From Planctomycetaceae bacterium (GTDB taxonomy: Bacteria; Planctomycetota; Planctomycetia; Planctomycetales; Planctomycetaceae), in contig PBMZ01000099.1 in the NCBI GenBank assembly GCA_002722955.1, positions 1-46,987 of the forward strand: a stretch of DNA of 46,987 nt. Direction: 5' to 3'. Positions within the stretch are counted from its first letter, which is position 1. Each line of letters opens with the position of its first letter. Positions 1 to 7,536 of the stretch are shown piece after piece. The translations under genes were made by a program, and so were the position numbers. Below the pieces are notes generated by a model. It was given only the letters and a program-made list of their open reading frames with translations. It ran no database searches and was not told where the DNA came from.

Positions 1-23
1 CAATCACTGTCTTTCAGGGCGAG

Positions 24-452
24 TTACTCGTAGGGGGACCCAACCTCGAGCGCAACAGGTCCCCACAAGCCACTTCGCGCCGGATCATCGATTGGTTGTT
101 GACATTCCAATTCGACTTCGAGCCAATTGTTGGCTTCCAACAATGACGTGATCTCAAATCGCGCGCGTTCTTCAGTCGTCGAGACTTCACCAAGAGCCAA
201 GTTGTTGACACTAACATTAGCCAACCCAGTAACTGCTGTCAGGACGACGAAGACTTTCTCGCCGTCATCCAACTGTGCAATCCAGTGAAAGCGTCGCCGT
301 AGTAAGACCTTGCCGGTGACGTTGCCGAAGTGGTGGTGCCAACTGTTGGGCATCTTGATCTTACCGTCCGCGCAATGAGACTCATCTGCTTCGCCGTGCG
401 GTCCGTCGAGCCACTCGTAGAGCCAAGGACCCTTGAGATGAATTCTATGCAT
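24..452 (-). CDS. Small sugar-binding (GH2 N-terminal-like) domain protein
   Basis: This is a 142-residue protein with no signal peptide. Its sequence resembles the jelly-roll, galactose-binding-like domain at the N-terminus of family 2 glycoside hydrolases: an early KGPWLYEWL motif, a central RRRFHW strand, VSVNNLALGEV, and a late SGLWGPVALEV of the type that follows 'GLW/GIW-G-V-L' in GH2 enzymes. No catalytic barrel follows, because a TAA stop lies at 24-26, so it is a stand-alone carbohydrate-binding-like domain or the surviving end of a larger enzyme. It starts 15 bases after the stop of the SDR gene on the same strand, so the two are probably co-transcribed. Family assignment is by motif only and the function is unknown. 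Confidence 0.6.
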   Translation of the reverse strand: MHRIHLKGPWLYEWLDGPHGEADESHCADGKIKMPNSWHHHFGNVTGKVLLRRRFHWIAQLDDGEKVFVVLTAVTGLANVSVNNLALGEVSTTEERARFEITSLLEANNWLEVELECQQPIDDPARSGLWGPVALEVGSPYE

Positions 453-467
453 GGCGATTGTTCTTAG

Positions 468-1289
468 CTAAACGAAGAAGTCGGGCATCAGCGGACTGCC
501 GGGTGATACTGCATAGTGGTCTAGATTTGTGACCCCGATGTCCGCAAAAACTTCATCGTCAATAAAGAATTGCCCTGTGCAATCGCGGCTTTGAAGAGTC
601 AAAATCATATGTGCGGCGTCGGCCATGATCTCCGGCTTGCGGCATTGGGCGATCGCCTTGTCACCGCCCAGCAAGTTTTGAACGGCGGCCGTCGCGATCG
701 CCGTTCGAGGCCACAAAGCGTTGACGGCGACACCGTCGTCCCGAAACTCCTCGGCCATTCCCAAAACGCAAAGACTCATGCCATATTTGGCCATCGAATA
801 AGCTAGGTGAGGCCCAAACCAGCGTGCCTCGAAGTTAAGCGGCGGCGAGATATTCAAGATGTGAGGATTCTCGGCCTTCAGCAGACTTGGAAGACAAAGC
901 TTTGACGTTAAGTAAGTGCCGCGAACATTAACGCCGTGCATCAAGTCGTAGCGCTTCATGTCCGTCTGCAAGGTCCCCGTCAACTGAATCGCACTGGCAT
1001 TGTTGACCAGAATATCGATGCCCCCGAATTGCTTGACGGCTTCGTGAACGGCAGCGGCGACTTGGTCCTCGTCACGGATATCGACAATCAAAGGAAGTGC
1101 TGTTCCACCGGCTGCCTCGATCTCTTTCGCAGCGGTATAGACCGTTCCGTCCAGCTTCGGGTGAGGCTCCGCGGTCTTGGCGGCGATCACGATTTGGGCT
1201 CCGTCACGAGCGGCTCTCAGAGCGATTGCCTTGCCGATGCCGCGGCTTGCCCCCGTGATGAACAGAGTTTTTCCTTGAAGAGTGGTCAT
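468..1289 (-). CDS. Short-chain dehydrogenase/reductase (HSDL2-like)
   Basis: This is a complete 273-residue classical SDR that should reduce or oxidise a carbonyl/alcohol substrate with NAD(P)(H) in the cytoplasm. Visible signatures are the TGASRGIG dinucleotide-binding motif at residues 12-19, NNAS at 96-99, the catalytic Ser148 and the YSMAK active site (Tyr164, Lys168). The LNISPPLNF stretch and the long loop after the first strand are typical of the hydroxysteroid-dehydrogenase-like-2 subgroup, often annotated as short-chain dehydrogenases of fatty-acid or steroid metabolism. It lacks the C-terminal sterol-carrier domain of animal HSDL2. It lies just upstream of the small sugar-binding-domain gene. 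The substrate cannot be told from sequence. Confidence 0.9.
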   Translation of the reverse strand: MTTLQGKTLFITGASRGIGKAIALRAARDGAQIVIAAKTAEPHPKLDGTVYTAAKEIEAAGGTALPLIVDIRDEDQVAAAVHEAVKQFGGIDILVNNASAIQLTGTLQTDMKRYDLMHGVNVRGTYLTSKLCLPSLLKAENPHILNISPPLNFEARWFGPHLAYSMAKYGMSLCVLGMAEEFRDDGVAVNALWPRTAIATAAVQNLLGGDKAIAQCRKPEIMADAAHMILTLQSRDCTGQFFIDDEVFADIGVTNLDHYAVSPGSPLMPDFFV

Positions 1290-1339
1290 AAATATCTAGT
1301 CAGGTTTTGCAGGAATCGCCAGAATCTGTCGTTGGAAAA

Positions 1340-1405
1340 GTAGGACGGATTGCCAAATCGGTCCATCCTGCGAGCCCAAACGGACGGATTGGCAATCCGT
1401 CCTAC
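1340..1405. repeat. Intergenic inverted repeat, 17-bp perfect arms
   Basis: The arms at 1340-1356 (GTAGGACGGATTGCCAA) and 1389-1405 are perfect reverse complements separated by 32 bases. A second short copy of the 'acggattg' motif sits just inside the right arm. The element fills the gap between the divergent SDR and histidine-kinase genes and ends 12 bases before the first possible kinase start. It could form a long hairpin in RNA of either strand. It looks like a dispersed palindromic element rather than a terminator, because no T-run follows. Confidence 0.8.
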
Positions 1406-1416
1406 GAAACAAGTTC

Positions 1417-2328
1417 ATGGTCGGGGTCGAATCGATGACGGCAATCAGATTCACCCCATCTGAGTCCTCAATGCTAGACAACGTGGATGTTATAGCAAGT
1501 GAAACTCAAATCTTGGCCGACATGAGTCACGCGATTCGCAGACAGTTGAATGCGATCTCGGGGATGGCTCATCTGCTCGAAACAACGGAATTGACCGACG
1601 AGCAAGCCGGATACGTTCGAGCGATCACGGTTTCATCCCAGGCTCTCAATGCGCTGATCAGCGATTCGTTGGAGCTTTCCAAGATCGACGCGGGCGGGCT
1701 CACGATTAACCGCACTGAATTTCAGTTGCGAGAAGTTATTGGCATGGCGGCGCCATCGGCGGCGGCAACAGCCCTTGCTCCGCTTCATCCAGGTCAAGCA
1801 TTCGCCATCAGCGCGGAAACGAATTCCGCCGCAAAAGACCATCAATCGGTCGCTCACGGTCAGCGTGTCGAACTGGTTGTCAACTTCACCAATGATCTGC
1901 CAGATCATGTCATTGGCGATGCCGGACGTTTGCGGCAAGTGGTCGCAATCTTGGCATCGAACGCTATTCAAGTCAGTCCGGAAGGTGGCGATGTAGTTGT
2001 TCGCCTCTTTGCCGATGAACTAAGCGAGTCACATTGCCGCTTGCACGTCAGCGTTCGCGACAGCAGCTCGGGAATTCACGCCGACAAAGTCGAACACGTG
2101 TTCGACGCATTCCAAGTACTGGGCCCTTGGCAAGAGCGCGCGTTGATTGGTCCTGGTTTGGGATTGCCATTGGTCAAACGAATTGTCAACGCCATCGGCG
2201 GCGAAGTTTGGTGCGAGAGCCAGCTTGGCTTTGGTAGCACGTTTCACTTTGTGGTGACTTTGGACTTGGCGCCGGCAACGGTTGACTTTGAATCGGACGC
2301 TGCCCGAGAAACCTTAGCCGGACGCTAA
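1417..2328 (+). CDS. Degenerate histidine kinase (truncated hybrid kinase)
   Basis: The 303-residue product has a HisKA dimerisation/phosphoacceptor segment (ADMSHAIRRQLNAISGM, His38) and a HATPase_c domain (N-box around LASNAI, G2 box GLGLPLVKRIVNAIGG). Normal H-boxes read SH-E-IR-TP-LN. Here the acidic residue after His and the conserved Pro are replaced (A and Q), and the usual DxGxG motif of the ATP lid is DSSSG, so catalysis is doubtful. No sensor domain is seen. The frame ends in TAA at 2326-2328, and the next codons in the same frame encode the start of a receiver domain (VLVVDDNSANSQ), so an ancestral hybrid kinase has been truncated. Starts at 1435 or 1471 are also possible. Confidence 0.75.
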   Translation: MVGVESMTAIRFTPSESSMLDNVDVIASETQILADMSHAIRRQLNAISGMAHLLETTELTDEQAGYVRAITVSSQALNALISDSLELSKIDAGGLTINRTEFQLREVIGMAAPSAAATALAPLHPGQAFAISAETNSAAKDHQSVAHGQRVELVVNFTNDLPDHVIGDAGRLRQVVAILASNAIQVSPEGGDVVVRLFADELSESHCRLHVSVRDSSSGIHADKVEHVFDAFQVLGPWQERALIGPGLGLPLVKRIVNAIGGEVWCESQLGFGSTFHFVVTLDLAPATVDFESDAARETLAGR

Positions 2329-2438
2329 GTTCTTGTTGTCGATGACAACTCCGCGAATTCACAAAATCTGCAACAAATCTTGGGACACTGGGGCGCTTCG
2401 GTCTCGCTGGCCAAGGACGCATCTCTTGGCAAACAGCG
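2329..2438 (+). pseudogene. Remnant of a receiver (REC) domain
   Basis: Read in the frame of the upstream kinase, this segment gives VLVVDDNSANSQNLQQILGH and then a stretch ending SLAKDASLGKQ. This is the first beta-alpha-beta unit of a response-regulator receiver with its acidic pocket (DD). It is separated from the kinase by a single TAA codon. After about 35 codons the receiver similarity ends: no phosphoacceptor Asp, Thr/Ser or Lys segment follows, and the sequence runs directly into an Hpt domain in another frame. Most of the receiver therefore appears deleted. The segment has no start codon of its own and is most likely untranslated. Confidence 0.75.
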
Positions 2439-2753
2439 TTGGAATCGTGCGGCGATGCCCCCAGCTTATTGGTGACAGTGATTGAAGCCTTCTTGGAAGA
2501 GTACGAATCGCTGCACCAACGAATGTTGACCGCCATCAAATCTCAAGACGCCGACTCATTGTCTCGAGCCGCACATTCCGTAAAAAGTGCTGTTCGCCTA
2601 TTTGGTGACGAGAATCTGATTGCAGAGTACGAAGATTTGGAGAGAATAGAAGAGGTGGCAGATATTCGAGACAGTCTGCCGCGATATCGAAACGCAAGAG
2701 ACGGCATCGATGAGATTGTCGACGAACTGACGGCTTTTATGGAAAGCCAATAG
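2439..2753 (+). CDS. Histidine phosphotransfer (Hpt) domain, detached remnant
   Basis: This open frame of 104 residues encodes an Hpt four-helix domain with the hallmark RAAHSVKSAVRLFG motif; the phosphorylatable His is residue 46 counted from the TTG at 2439. Hpt domains relay phosphate between a hybrid kinase's receiver and a downstream response regulator. There is no Shine-Dalgarno sequence or ATG ahead of the domain, and the frame differs by one from the upstream kinase/REC frame. It is therefore best explained as the C-terminal module of a former HK-REC-Hpt protein left after a deletion. It ends 55 bases before a response-regulator/ATPase gene that would have been a natural phosphorelay partner. 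Whether it is expressed is uncertain. Confidence 0.65.
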   Translation: MESCGDAPSLLVTVIEAFLEEYESLHQRMLTAIKSQDADSLSRAAHSVKSAVRLFGDENLIAEYEDLERIEEVADIRDSLPRYRNARDGIDEIVDELTAFMESQ

Positions 2754-2808
2754 GGCCTGCGGATGAAGGCCGTACTGTGCAATGCGGTGACACCTTGAGG
2801 AGTGCAAC

Positions 2809-3738
2809 ATGACAACCATTCTGGTCGTCGATGATTCGGGAATGGATCGGCGTTTGGCAGGCGGTCTGCTGGAAAAGCAGACCGACTGGACGATCATTTT
2901 CGCGAAAGATGGCCGAGATGCCTTGCACCAAATCGAATTGCACGTGCCCGATATCGTCATCACCGACCTGCAAATGCCAAACTTGGATGGTCTGGAATTG
3001 GTCGAAGCCATCCGCAACGACTACCCGCTGATTCCCGTGATTTTAATCACGGCGAAAGGCAGCGAAGAAATCGCGGTCAGGGCCTTGCAGAAAGGTGCCG
3101 CGAGCTATGTCCCCAAGAGACGAATGGCCGCTGATCTTGTCGAGACAGTCAAGCTAGTACGCGCGGCGTCGTACGAGAATCAAGCTCAAAAGCGCTTGAT
3201 GTTGCACCGCATGCAAACCACCGATTGCGAGTTTCTGCTCGAAAACGACCTGAAGCTCGTGCCATCCCTAATCGCCTACATGCAAGAGTTATCCGGAATA
3301 ATGGGCATTTGCAATGAGGCAGATCGCCTCCGAATCGGGGTCGCTTTGGAAGAAGCCTTGATTAATGCCATCTACCACGGCAATCTAGAGTTGTCGTCGG
3401 AATTGCGGGAAAAGACCGCAAGGTCATACTACAACTTGGCAAAAGAGCGTTCCGAGTTGGATCCTTACAAGGATCGACGCGTCCGTTTTGTGGCCACATT
3501 TACTCGAAATGAAGCCGTCTTCACTGTGCACGATGAAGGAGTCGGCTTCGATCCTGGACAGATTCCCAATCCCACTGATCCTGCATTTCTCGATCGTCCT
3601 TGCGGTCGAGGCTTGCTGTTGATGCACACGTTCATGGACGAAGTGCGTTTCAACGAATCCGGGAACGCGGTGACTTTAGTCAAGCGGGCCGTTCGCGGGA
3701 CTGGATCGTTGGATTCTGTGGAGTCAGTCGAAAGCTGA
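2809..3738 (+). CDS. Response regulator fused to RsbW-like anti-sigma ATPase domain
   Basis: The 309-residue cytoplasmic protein starts at an ATG preceded by GAGGAG (2797-2802). Residues 1-120 form a complete receiver: acidic pocket Asp8/Asp9, phosphoacceptor Asp53 (ITDLQMP), Thr81 and Lys103. Residues about 150-300 form a HATPase_c_2 domain of the RsbW/SpoIIAB type: N-box ALEEALINAIYHGN, HDEGVGFDP, and CGRGLLLM. Such ATPase domains act as anti-sigma factors or protein kinases on STAS antagonists. A STAS gene follows 14 bases later, which strongly suggests a partner switch controlled by phosphorylation of the receiver. The preceding genes are kinase/Hpt remnants, so the natural phosphodonor may be lost or encoded elsewhere. 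The output partner (a sigma factor) is not in the window. Confidence 0.85.
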   Translation: MTTILVVDDSGMDRRLAGGLLEKQTDWTIIFAKDGRDALHQIELHVPDIVITDLQMPNLDGLELVEAIRNDYPLIPVILITAKGSEEIAVRALQKGAASYVPKRRMAADLVETVKLVRAASYENQAQKRLMLHRMQTTDCEFLLENDLKLVPSLIAYMQELSGIMGICNEADRLRIGVALEEALINAIYHGNLELSSELREKTARSYYNLAKERSELDPYKDRRVRFVATFTRNEAVFTVHDEGVGFDPGQIPNPTDPAFLDRPCGRGLLLMHTFMDEVRFNESGNAVTLVKRAVRGTGSLDSVESVES

Positions 3739-3752
3739 TTGGGAGGAGAGAC

Positions 3753-4115
3753 ATGATTACCAAAGCCTTTCGGGTCGACCGATCCGACGAGGCCGTTGTC
3801 ATCGAGTTGGCAACAGGCGTCGACAGCCTGAGCGACACCGCCGTGCTCGATGAATTCGCCGAATTCGTTGCGGATCTAAAGCATTCGCCGAAGACCAACG
3901 TGGTGTTCGACTTCCGCAACCTGCCCTATTTCGGGTCGATGGTCCTAGAAACGTTGCGCGGTGTTTGGAACGAGATCAAAGACTCCGGCGGCAAGATGGC
4001 TCTATGCAATCTGTCAGACGTCGGCAGCGAAGTCTTGCAAGTCGCCCGCTTCGACAACATTTGGTCGTTGCACAAGACAAGAGACGAAGCGCTACAAGCT
4101 GTCTCAGGAAGCTAG
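3753..4115 (+). CDS. STAS-domain anti-sigma-factor antagonist-like protein
   Basis: This 120-residue protein has the RsbV/SpoIIAA STAS fold: an N-terminal beta-hairpin, then VVFDFRNLPYFGSMVLETL around the conserved helix start, and a C-terminal GGKMALCNLSDVGSEVL strand-helix. The position usually phosphorylated by the partner kinase (the first Ser of D-S-S-G) is represented by Ser62 in FGSM. The start at 3753 is chosen because a strong GGGAGGAG (3741-3748) precedes it and because longer versions would overlap the upstream gene. It lies 14 bases downstream of the receiver/ATPase gene, giving a clear two-gene partner-switch unit. It ends convergent with, and slightly overlapping, the reverse-strand membrane-protein frame. 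Confidence 0.85.
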   Translation: MITKAFRVDRSDEAVVIELATGVDSLSDTAVLDEFAEFVADLKHSPKTNVVFDFRNLPYFGSMVLETLRGVWNEIKDSGGKMALCNLSDVGSEVLQVARFDNIWSLHKTRDEALQAVSGS

Positions 4116-4651
4116 AGATTCCGCAGTCCACGCGTAATCAATTCTGCAATACATGCACGGCGCAAGCGGTGTGTCACGTTTTCCGTTGATCCACTTGCGC
4201 GCTGTGTGCCTGTATTGCCGTCTCACATCGCCGTCACCGGTATCTCGTGTAAGCTTTGCAAGCAAACAGGTCGACACAAATGCAACCATCCACGGTCCCA
4301 CGATAATCAGAACGAGTTGAATCAGCTGGGCGCCAAGACGGTCATGCGAACCAAATACCAACCAGGTATACGGTAGCGCGACGGCAAAAGTGAAATAGCC
4401 TGAAATAATCACGGCCAACGTCAAGAACATCGCCCAGAGAATTTGATATCGTTGTGCCCAAAACGAAAAGAACACGACAATTCCGACGCCAACAAATAAC
4501 AAACCGGATAGAGAAACAAATACCCAACTCGACCAAAAAACATCATTGACACCGGTACAAACGAGGCGATGACAACAGTGCCCGTCGGTGACAAGAGTGA
4601 CTGCACGAGGAATTTACTCCACGGAAAAACGCGATCGTTGGAAGGTGTCAT
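4104..4651 (-). pseudogene. Hypothetical multi-pass membrane protein split by a frameshift
   Basis: Two overlapping reverse frames together look like one small membrane protein. The upstream frame starts at an ATG at 4651 (MTPSNDRVFPWSKF) and carries a hydrophobic segment through VGYLFLYPVCYLL, then degenerates into a polar tail. The downstream frame, open from about 4500, continues with hydrophobic helices (VGVGIVVFFSFW, LTLAVIISGYFTFAVAL, LVLIIVGPWMVAFVS) and an arginine-rich cytoplasmic tail. The frames overlap at 4421-4502, and the switch most probably falls near 4490-4505, where the DNA is T/G-rich and repetitive. No family is recognised. It may be a decayed gene, a sequencing indel or, less likely, two separate proteins. 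Confidence 0.5.
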
Positions 4652-4768
4652 AGAAGTTTCTCTGCGGTGAGTCACTTTCGAATCAAATGCTCTGAATCGA
4701 ACCGCAGAGACATTCAAGAATTAACAAAAGACTTTGCACGCGCAGCCGATCGGTATTAACAATTGCAC

Positions 4769-6208
4769 TCAAGCAACGATCGCGTCGATCACATTGGCGC
4801 CTTCCACTCCCGTCAGCCGCATGTCCAAACCGGCGTATCGGTGAGTCAACTCTTCGTGGTCGAGACCTAACAGGTGCAACATCGTTGCGTGCAAGTCGTG
4901 CACCGAGGTGGGTTTGTCGACGGCGCGGAAGCCGAAGTCGTCGGTTGCTCCGTGAGCAACTCCGCCTTTGACGCCGCCGCCCGCCAGCCAGCAGGTGAAG
5001 CCGTAATGATTGTGGTCTCGGCCGTTGAGCGCGGGACGCTCGGCGACGGGAGTGCGACCGAACTCGCCGCCCCATAGAACTAGCGTCGATTCCAGTAGAC
5101 CTCGCTGTTTCAAGTCACCCAGGAATGCCGCGATGGGTTGATCCCAACTAGCGGCCAAATTGCGATGCGTGCCTTCTAAGCCCGAGTGGTTATCCCACGG
5201 CTGCCCCGCGCCGCTCCAAACTTGAATGAAACGCACACCACGTTCCAGAAGCCGGCGCGTGATCAGTAGTTGACGGGCGTTCGTTCCCGATCCGTAGGCC
5301 GCCTGCGTTTGCTTGGATTCCTTCGAGATATCAAACGCGTCGCTGGCCTCGCTTTGCATGCGGAAGGCAAGTTCGAAGGATTCAATCCGAGCCTCCAATG
5401 CCGAGTCCGTGCCGCGGCTTTTGACATGCAGTTCGTTCAATAGACGCACCAAATCCAATTGCCGCCGCTGCTCCGCAAGCGTCAGATTGCCGTTCTTGAT
5501 GTTAGCGATCAGTTTCTCGACCGCCGTGTTCTTCGTGTCGATGTAAGTCCCCTGATGGGCTCCTGGCAAGAACGCCGATCGCCAATTTCGCGTCGAGACG
5601 ATCGGGTAACCTCCCGGACACATCGCAACGAATCCGGGCAAGTTGCGGTTCTCTGAGCCCAAACCGTAAGTGACCCAGGCCCCAAAGCTGGGCCGCGGCA
5701 AGCGAGCGTCTCCGCAGTTCATCAGCATCAACGAAGGCTCATGATTGGGAACCTCGGCGTGCATCGACCGGATAACAGCCATGTCGTCGATGTAGTTTGC
5801 CGTCTGACGAAACAAGTCGCTGACCTCAAGCCCCGAATCGCCATACTTTCGAAACGTAAACGGCGAGGCCATCAGCCCGCCGGTCAAACGCTCGGTCCTG
5901 AGATTCCCCGCCGGCATCGGTTGCCCTTGGTACTTCTTCAACAGCGGCTTGTGATCAAATGTATCAACCTGCGAGGGCCCGCCGTTCATAAACAGGTGAA
6001 CGACGCGTTTCGCTTTAGGCTCGAAGTGAGTCGCCTTTGGTTCAAGCGGATTCGGCCTTGCTGCCGCCTCGACGTGTTCCTCATCGTGCAAGACACCCGC
6101 CAACCCCAGCATCCCAAACCCAGTACCACACCGCCGCAACATCTCCCGGCGCGACGTGATTGGATCGATTCGATTTTGCATGTTCGAGCCCCAAGTCGAG
6201 TGAATCAT
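4769..6208 (-). CDS. DUF1501 Tat-exported sulfatase-like protein
   Basis: The 479-residue protein (470 if started at the second Met, 6181) begins with a twin-arginine signal (TSRREMLRRCGTGFGMLGLAG), so it is probably exported folded. It shows the DUF1501 hallmarks: HLFMNGGPSQVDTFDHKP near the N-terminus, PSFGAWVTYGLGSEN, a WDNHSG segment, LVLWGGEFGRTP, the GRDHNHYGF metal-site-like motif and a late HATMLHLLGLDHEEL. DUF1501 proteins belong to the alkaline-phosphatase-like superfamily and in planctomycetes are usually encoded beside DUF1553 proteins, with a suspected role in polysaccharide or sulfated-glycan degradation. Its likely partner is the DUF1553 gene at 7533-10868 on the same strand, separated here by an oppositely oriented DUF1559 gene. 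Confidence 0.9.
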   Translation of the reverse strand: MIHSTWGSNMQNRIDPITSRREMLRRCGTGFGMLGLAGVLHDEEHVEAAARPNPLEPKATHFEPKAKRVVHLFMNGGPSQVDTFDHKPLLKKYQGQPMPAGNLRTERLTGGLMASPFTFRKYGDSGLEVSDLFRQTANYIDDMAVIRSMHAEVPNHEPSLMLMNCGDARLPRPSFGAWVTYGLGSENRNLPGFVAMCPGGYPIVSTRNWRSAFLPGAHQGTYIDTKNTAVEKLIANIKNGNLTLAEQRRQLDLVRLLNELHVKSRGTDSALEARIESFELAFRMQSEASDAFDISKESKQTQAAYGSGTNARQLLITRRLLERGVRFIQVWSGAGQPWDNHSGLEGTHRNLAASWDQPIAAFLGDLKQRGLLESTLVLWGGEFGRTPVAERPALNGRDHNHYGFTCWLAGGGVKGGVAHGATDDFGFRAVDKPTSVHDLHATMLHLLGLDHEELTHRYAGLDMRLTGVEGANVIDAIVA

Positions 6209-6251
6209 TATCCGGCAGAGTCAATGATTGTACTGACACGAATACCGAAGA

Positions 6252-6409
6252 GTAAGTGGCGTAAGCTTCCAGCTTGCGATAGCCAGATTGTTTTTTAACC
6301 CCCAGCTGCAGGTTGTGATGTTGCGCTTTTCTTAATGCCGAAAGCATTCCACATCAAAGCCACTGGCAAGGAGCACGCCAACAACCCGCGCCTGCGGCTG
6401 CGGGTTAAA
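6252..6409. repeat. Composite intergenic repeat region with degenerate TTTAACCC inverted pair
   Basis: The gap between the DUF1501 and DUF1559 genes contains a motif AGTGGCGTAAGCTTCCAGC (from 6254). It also contains an imperfect inverted pair: a left half TTTAACCCCCAGCTGCAGG at about 6294-6312 and a right half at 6390-6409 ending CTGCGGGTTAAA. The right half matches the right arm of the perfect palindromes at 20083-20103 and 35560-35580 with one mismatch, so this is a worn copy of the same dispersed family. No gene or convincing promoter was seen in the gap. Confidence 0.6.
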
Positions 6410-6511
6410 GAAGAGTCCTTTCCCTTCGAGCGGCGAAACGCGCATTGACAATCAACCGTCTCGCGTGTTCACTAGCCTGAATTGCATGCCAGGCAGGAAG
6501 GAATGCTCACG

Positions 6512-7536
6512 ATGATTGCCCGTGATACAAGCGAAACTTCGCGTTCGTGGAGTTTGACGCGCCTGGAAGTTTGCGTTGTTGGCGCGATCGTCGCTGTGAT
6601 CTTGACCGTGATCGTGATGGCTATCGAAAGTTCCCGCGAAGCCGCGCGAAAGGTGCAGTGTCTGACGAACATTCGTCAATTGGCTATGGGAGCGAATCTC
6701 TATACGGACAATTACGGGTGTTGCCATCATCGGGGAATTTTGTTGGCCCTTTTCACTCCGTGCAAGTTGCCATATGTCGGAGAAGCTGAGCTCTATCAGC
6801 AATTTGACCTAAGCAAAGCGATGGACCAGCAATACAACGTCGCTATGGAAAGGCCACTGTTCTTGAGTTGTCCGACGGATACTCGTGCCGTTTCTTATCG
6901 ATTCAGCACAAGCTATATGGGGAACGTTGGATGGATGAATGTCTCGGAGATCGACCCGCAGTCGAATCGACCTACGTACCGTCTGACTGGGACGATAGTT
7001 TTCATGGGGCGAGGAGCACCCGTTAAGCGAGATTCCGTTTCTGACGGCTTGGCCAACAGTGCTTTGTTTTCGGAAGTCTTACCGTCTGTGCCTCCCAGCA
7101 GATTGTTTCCAGACAAAATTGATTCCCGACGGGCCATGTGGGTGGAGACGCTTAATGACGGTGAAAAGATCCATCACGCACCGGAAGTGATGGCGAAACG
7201 CTGTTTGGCGGCAACCAAGTTCGTTGGTTGGACGAGTGGGGCGCCTGGACTCAAGGCGGCGATAAAAGCACGGTTTACAATCACATGTTGCGGCCAAACA
7301 CGCGAAGCTGCACCTGGAATGTGACCAGTGGAAGCCTACACGGTGGTGGTGCCAACACCGCATTTTGTGATGGCTCAGCCCGCTTCGTTGCCGATCAGAT
7401 TGATCCCAAAGTGTGGCGTGCTCTGGGGACAAGGGATGGCAACGAAGACATCGATCTCTCGTTTAACGAGGGGCCAATGAGAACCCCCGACATAAAGTCG
7501 GGGGCGGTGTATCTAATTCACGGGGCGGTGTTCTAA
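6512..7536 (+). pseudogene. DUF1559 pilin-like protein, frameshifted
   Basis: The gene begins at ATG 6512 with GGAAGGA at 6496-6502. It encodes a type IV pilin-like N-helix (LEVCVVGAIVAVILTVIV with the conserved Glu, then SSREAARKVQC and TNIRQLAMGANLY), as in DUF1559/SBP_bac_10 proteins. The classic F-T-L-V-E motif and Gly cleavage residue have drifted. The first frame runs to about 7190 and then loses similarity. The C-terminal family signature (YNHMLRPN, GGGANTAFCDGSARFV, WRALGTRDG) continues in another frame, whose good match begins around DGETLFGGNQVRW (from about 7189). A single indel between 7164 and 7198 explains this. The product would be a secreted surface or pseudopilin-like protein if intact. 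Confidence 0.8.
7484..7504. terminator. GC-rich stem-loop between convergent genes
   Basis: CCCCCGAC (7484-7491) pairs perfectly with GTCGGGGG (7497-7504) around the loop ATAAA. It lies inside the last codons of the DUF1559 frame and 29 bases before the end of the convergent DUF1553 gene, where a bidirectional transcription stop would be useful. No T-run follows, so it may instead be a small palindromic repeat that has extended the DUF1559 reading frame: the C-terminal tail after SFNEG is unlike the family. Confidence 0.5.

Noticed and set aside
2439..2753. Hpt domain as an independent, normally translated gene
   Set aside because: There is no Shine-Dalgarno sequence or ATG before the domain, and the upstream REC remnant explains it as part of a former larger gene; it is kept only as a detached remnant.
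4683..5075. Arginine-rich reverse frame inside the DUF1501 gene
   Set aside because: It overlaps the conserved DUF1501 C-terminus in another frame and shows only low-complexity Arg/Ser composition.
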